Origin: CBDUQP01 sp965369385
GTDB lineage: Bacteria > Planctomycetota > Phycisphaerae > SM23-33
DNA length: 25,935 nt
Direction of reading: 5' to 3'
Assembly: GCA_965369385.1 (NCBI GenBank)
Contig: CBDUQP010000037.1
Coordinates: 1 to 25,935 of the forward strand
In this document: piece after piece, positions 25,058 through 25,935 of the stretch
Position numbering within the stretch: position 1 is the first letter of the stretch
How the letters are laid out: each line of letters starts with the position of its first letter
The notes under the pieces: generated by a model
The model's input: the letters and a program-made list of their open reading frames with translations, nothing else
Told to the model about the DNA's origin: nothing
Database searches by the model: none
Position numbers and translations under genes: made by a program

Positions 25058-25935
25058 ATGCGTCTTGATGTGACTCAAAACATGAGGATGGACCAGCAGA
25101 TGAAGCTGGCTCCAAGGATTATCCAGGCAATGGAGATCCTCCAGCTTCCCATGATGGAGTTGCTCGAACGCATCGATACCGAAATGGAGTCCAATCCCGT
25201 TCTGGAAGCCGAGGCTGCGGGTGTGGATGAAGAAGCTCCCATGCAGCCGGCTGATGACGACTCCGATCGCGGCGAGCAGGACATGGTCGTCAAGGAATCC
25301 GGCGACAATTCCGAAGACTTCGAACGCCTGAGCGACCTGTCAGAGGAGTATGGCGCCGACACGATCACCAGCGACTTGCCCTTCCGAAAAGCAGCAGACA
25401 CCGGCGATGGGCAGGATCGCAAGCTGGAGGCGATGGCCAATTCGCCTGCTCACGAGCAATCGCTTGATGAGTATCTCCATGAGCAGTGGATGTTTGTGGA
25501 GATGACTTCGGAAAGACGCCAGGCCGGCAAGCTGATCATCGACTATCTGGACGCTGACGGATACCTCCGCGTTTCCCTTGGCGATCTTTCCACAAAAACA
25601 CATCCACCAACCGATCCCGGACTCCTGGTCGAAGTACTTGTCATAGTGCAAACACTGGAGCCTAAAGGCGTTGGCGCTCGCGATCTGAAGGAATGCCTCA
25701 CACTTCAACTTAGGGCAGAACAAGCCGTCGGCAAGGATGTTGAACTGGAACTGATCCTCGTTTCGCGTTTCCTTCGGGATGTCGAGATGAATCGCCTGCC
25801 GAATATCGCGCGCCGCACCGGCCGCAGTCTTGAGCAGGTGAACGCCGCCATCAGCAACCTGTCTCACCTTAATCCGCGTCAGGGATCGCTTATCGGACAG
25901 CGAACCGTGCCCGTGATCACGCCGGAAATAGTGGT
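25058..25935 (+). CDS. rpoN: RNA polymerase sigma-54 factor (5' part)
   Basis: The first 292 codons of a sigma54 gene that runs off the right edge without a stop. Region I is clear: Gln/Leu-rich MDQQMKLAPRIIQAMEILQL followed by LLERIDTEMESNPVLE (residues ~11-50), the part contacted by activators. An acidic region II spans ~51-130, followed by the core-binding domain with SLDEYLHEQWMF (~135), LIIDYLDADGYLR and LEPKGVGARDLKECL, and NLSHLNPRQGS starts the later core region. Sigma54 directs polymerase to -24/-12 promoters such as the one at glnN. The ATG at 25058 begins directly with region I; its ribosome binding site is weak. The DNA-binding C-terminal part with the RpoN box lies outside the window. 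Confidence 0.96.
   Translation, partial: MRLDVTQNMRMDQQMKLAPRIIQAMEILQLPMMELLERIDTEMESNPVLEAEAAGVDEEAPMQPADDDSDRGEQDMVVKESGDNSEDFERLSDLSEEYGADTITSDLPFRKAADTGDGQDRKLEAMANSPAHEQSLDEYLHEQWMFVEMTSERRQAGKLIIDYLDADGYLRVSLGDLSTKTHPPTDPGLLVEVLVIVQTLEPKGVGARDLKECLTLQLRAEQAVGKDVELELILVSRFLRDVEMNRLPNIARRTGRSLEQVNAAISNLSHLNPRQGSLIGQRTVPVITPEIV

Overview
The window reads as ordinary chromosomal DNA from a Gram-negative-type bacterium. The best guess is the Planctomycetota/PVC group. This is inference from content: a five-bladed-propeller sugar hydrolase of a kind common there, a type III glutamine synthetase, a bacterial GOGAT pair and many GTG/TTG starts. No rRNA or other decisive phylogenetic marker is present. 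I see no phage, transposase or CRISPR array.

Layout from left to right: (1) 1-354 holds a tRNA-Ser(GCT) on the minus strand and a 54-bp exact direct repeat carrying a terminator hairpin, with a tRNA T-arm-like remnant between the copies. (2) 603-5325 is a carbohydrate-flavoured block: a propeller glycosidase-like protein with an inserted zinc ribbon (minus), divergent from a two-gene unit of a large class I phosphomannose-isomerase-like cupin protein and a FIST-domain-like protein. (3) 5349-7022 is a minus-strand pair, a nitrilase-superfamily amidase followed by a LysR regulator. (4) 7248-15657 is the ammonium-assimilation block, gltB-gltD and glnN (type III GS), all minus. (5) 16240-19820 holds a GAF-AAA+-Fis sigma54 activator and an orphan membrane histidine kinase, both plus. 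(6) 20031-23847 is the conserved unit SRP RNA, dnaX, ybaB, a membrane protein of unknown function and recR. (7) 24024-25935 holds a small membrane protein gene flanked by two copies of a 60-bp repeat, then the 5' part of rpoN (sigma54), which runs off the right edge.

The nitrogen parts fit together. A near-consensus sigma54 promoter (one mismatch) lies on the minus strand upstream of glnN. A 32-nt imperfect palindrome sits about 180 bp upstream of its predicted start site, where an activator would bind. The adjacent divergent gene encodes a sigma54 activator, and rpoN itself lies about 9 kb away. The proposal that the activator controls glnN through this site is inference.

Two RNA-level features stand out. 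The SRP RNA is the large, Alu-domain-containing type, closely resembling the Bacillus scRNA as I recall it, rather than the short 4.5S type. dnaX carries an A10 run followed by a small hairpin, with stop codons close behind in both alternative frames, so a shorter gamma-like product is predicted. Gene-free stretches over 300 bases: 2142-2554 (divergent promoters), 15658-16239 (sigma54 promoter and palindrome), 17815-18242 (inverted-repeat element, no credible gene) and 19821-20383 (terminator plus SRP RNA).
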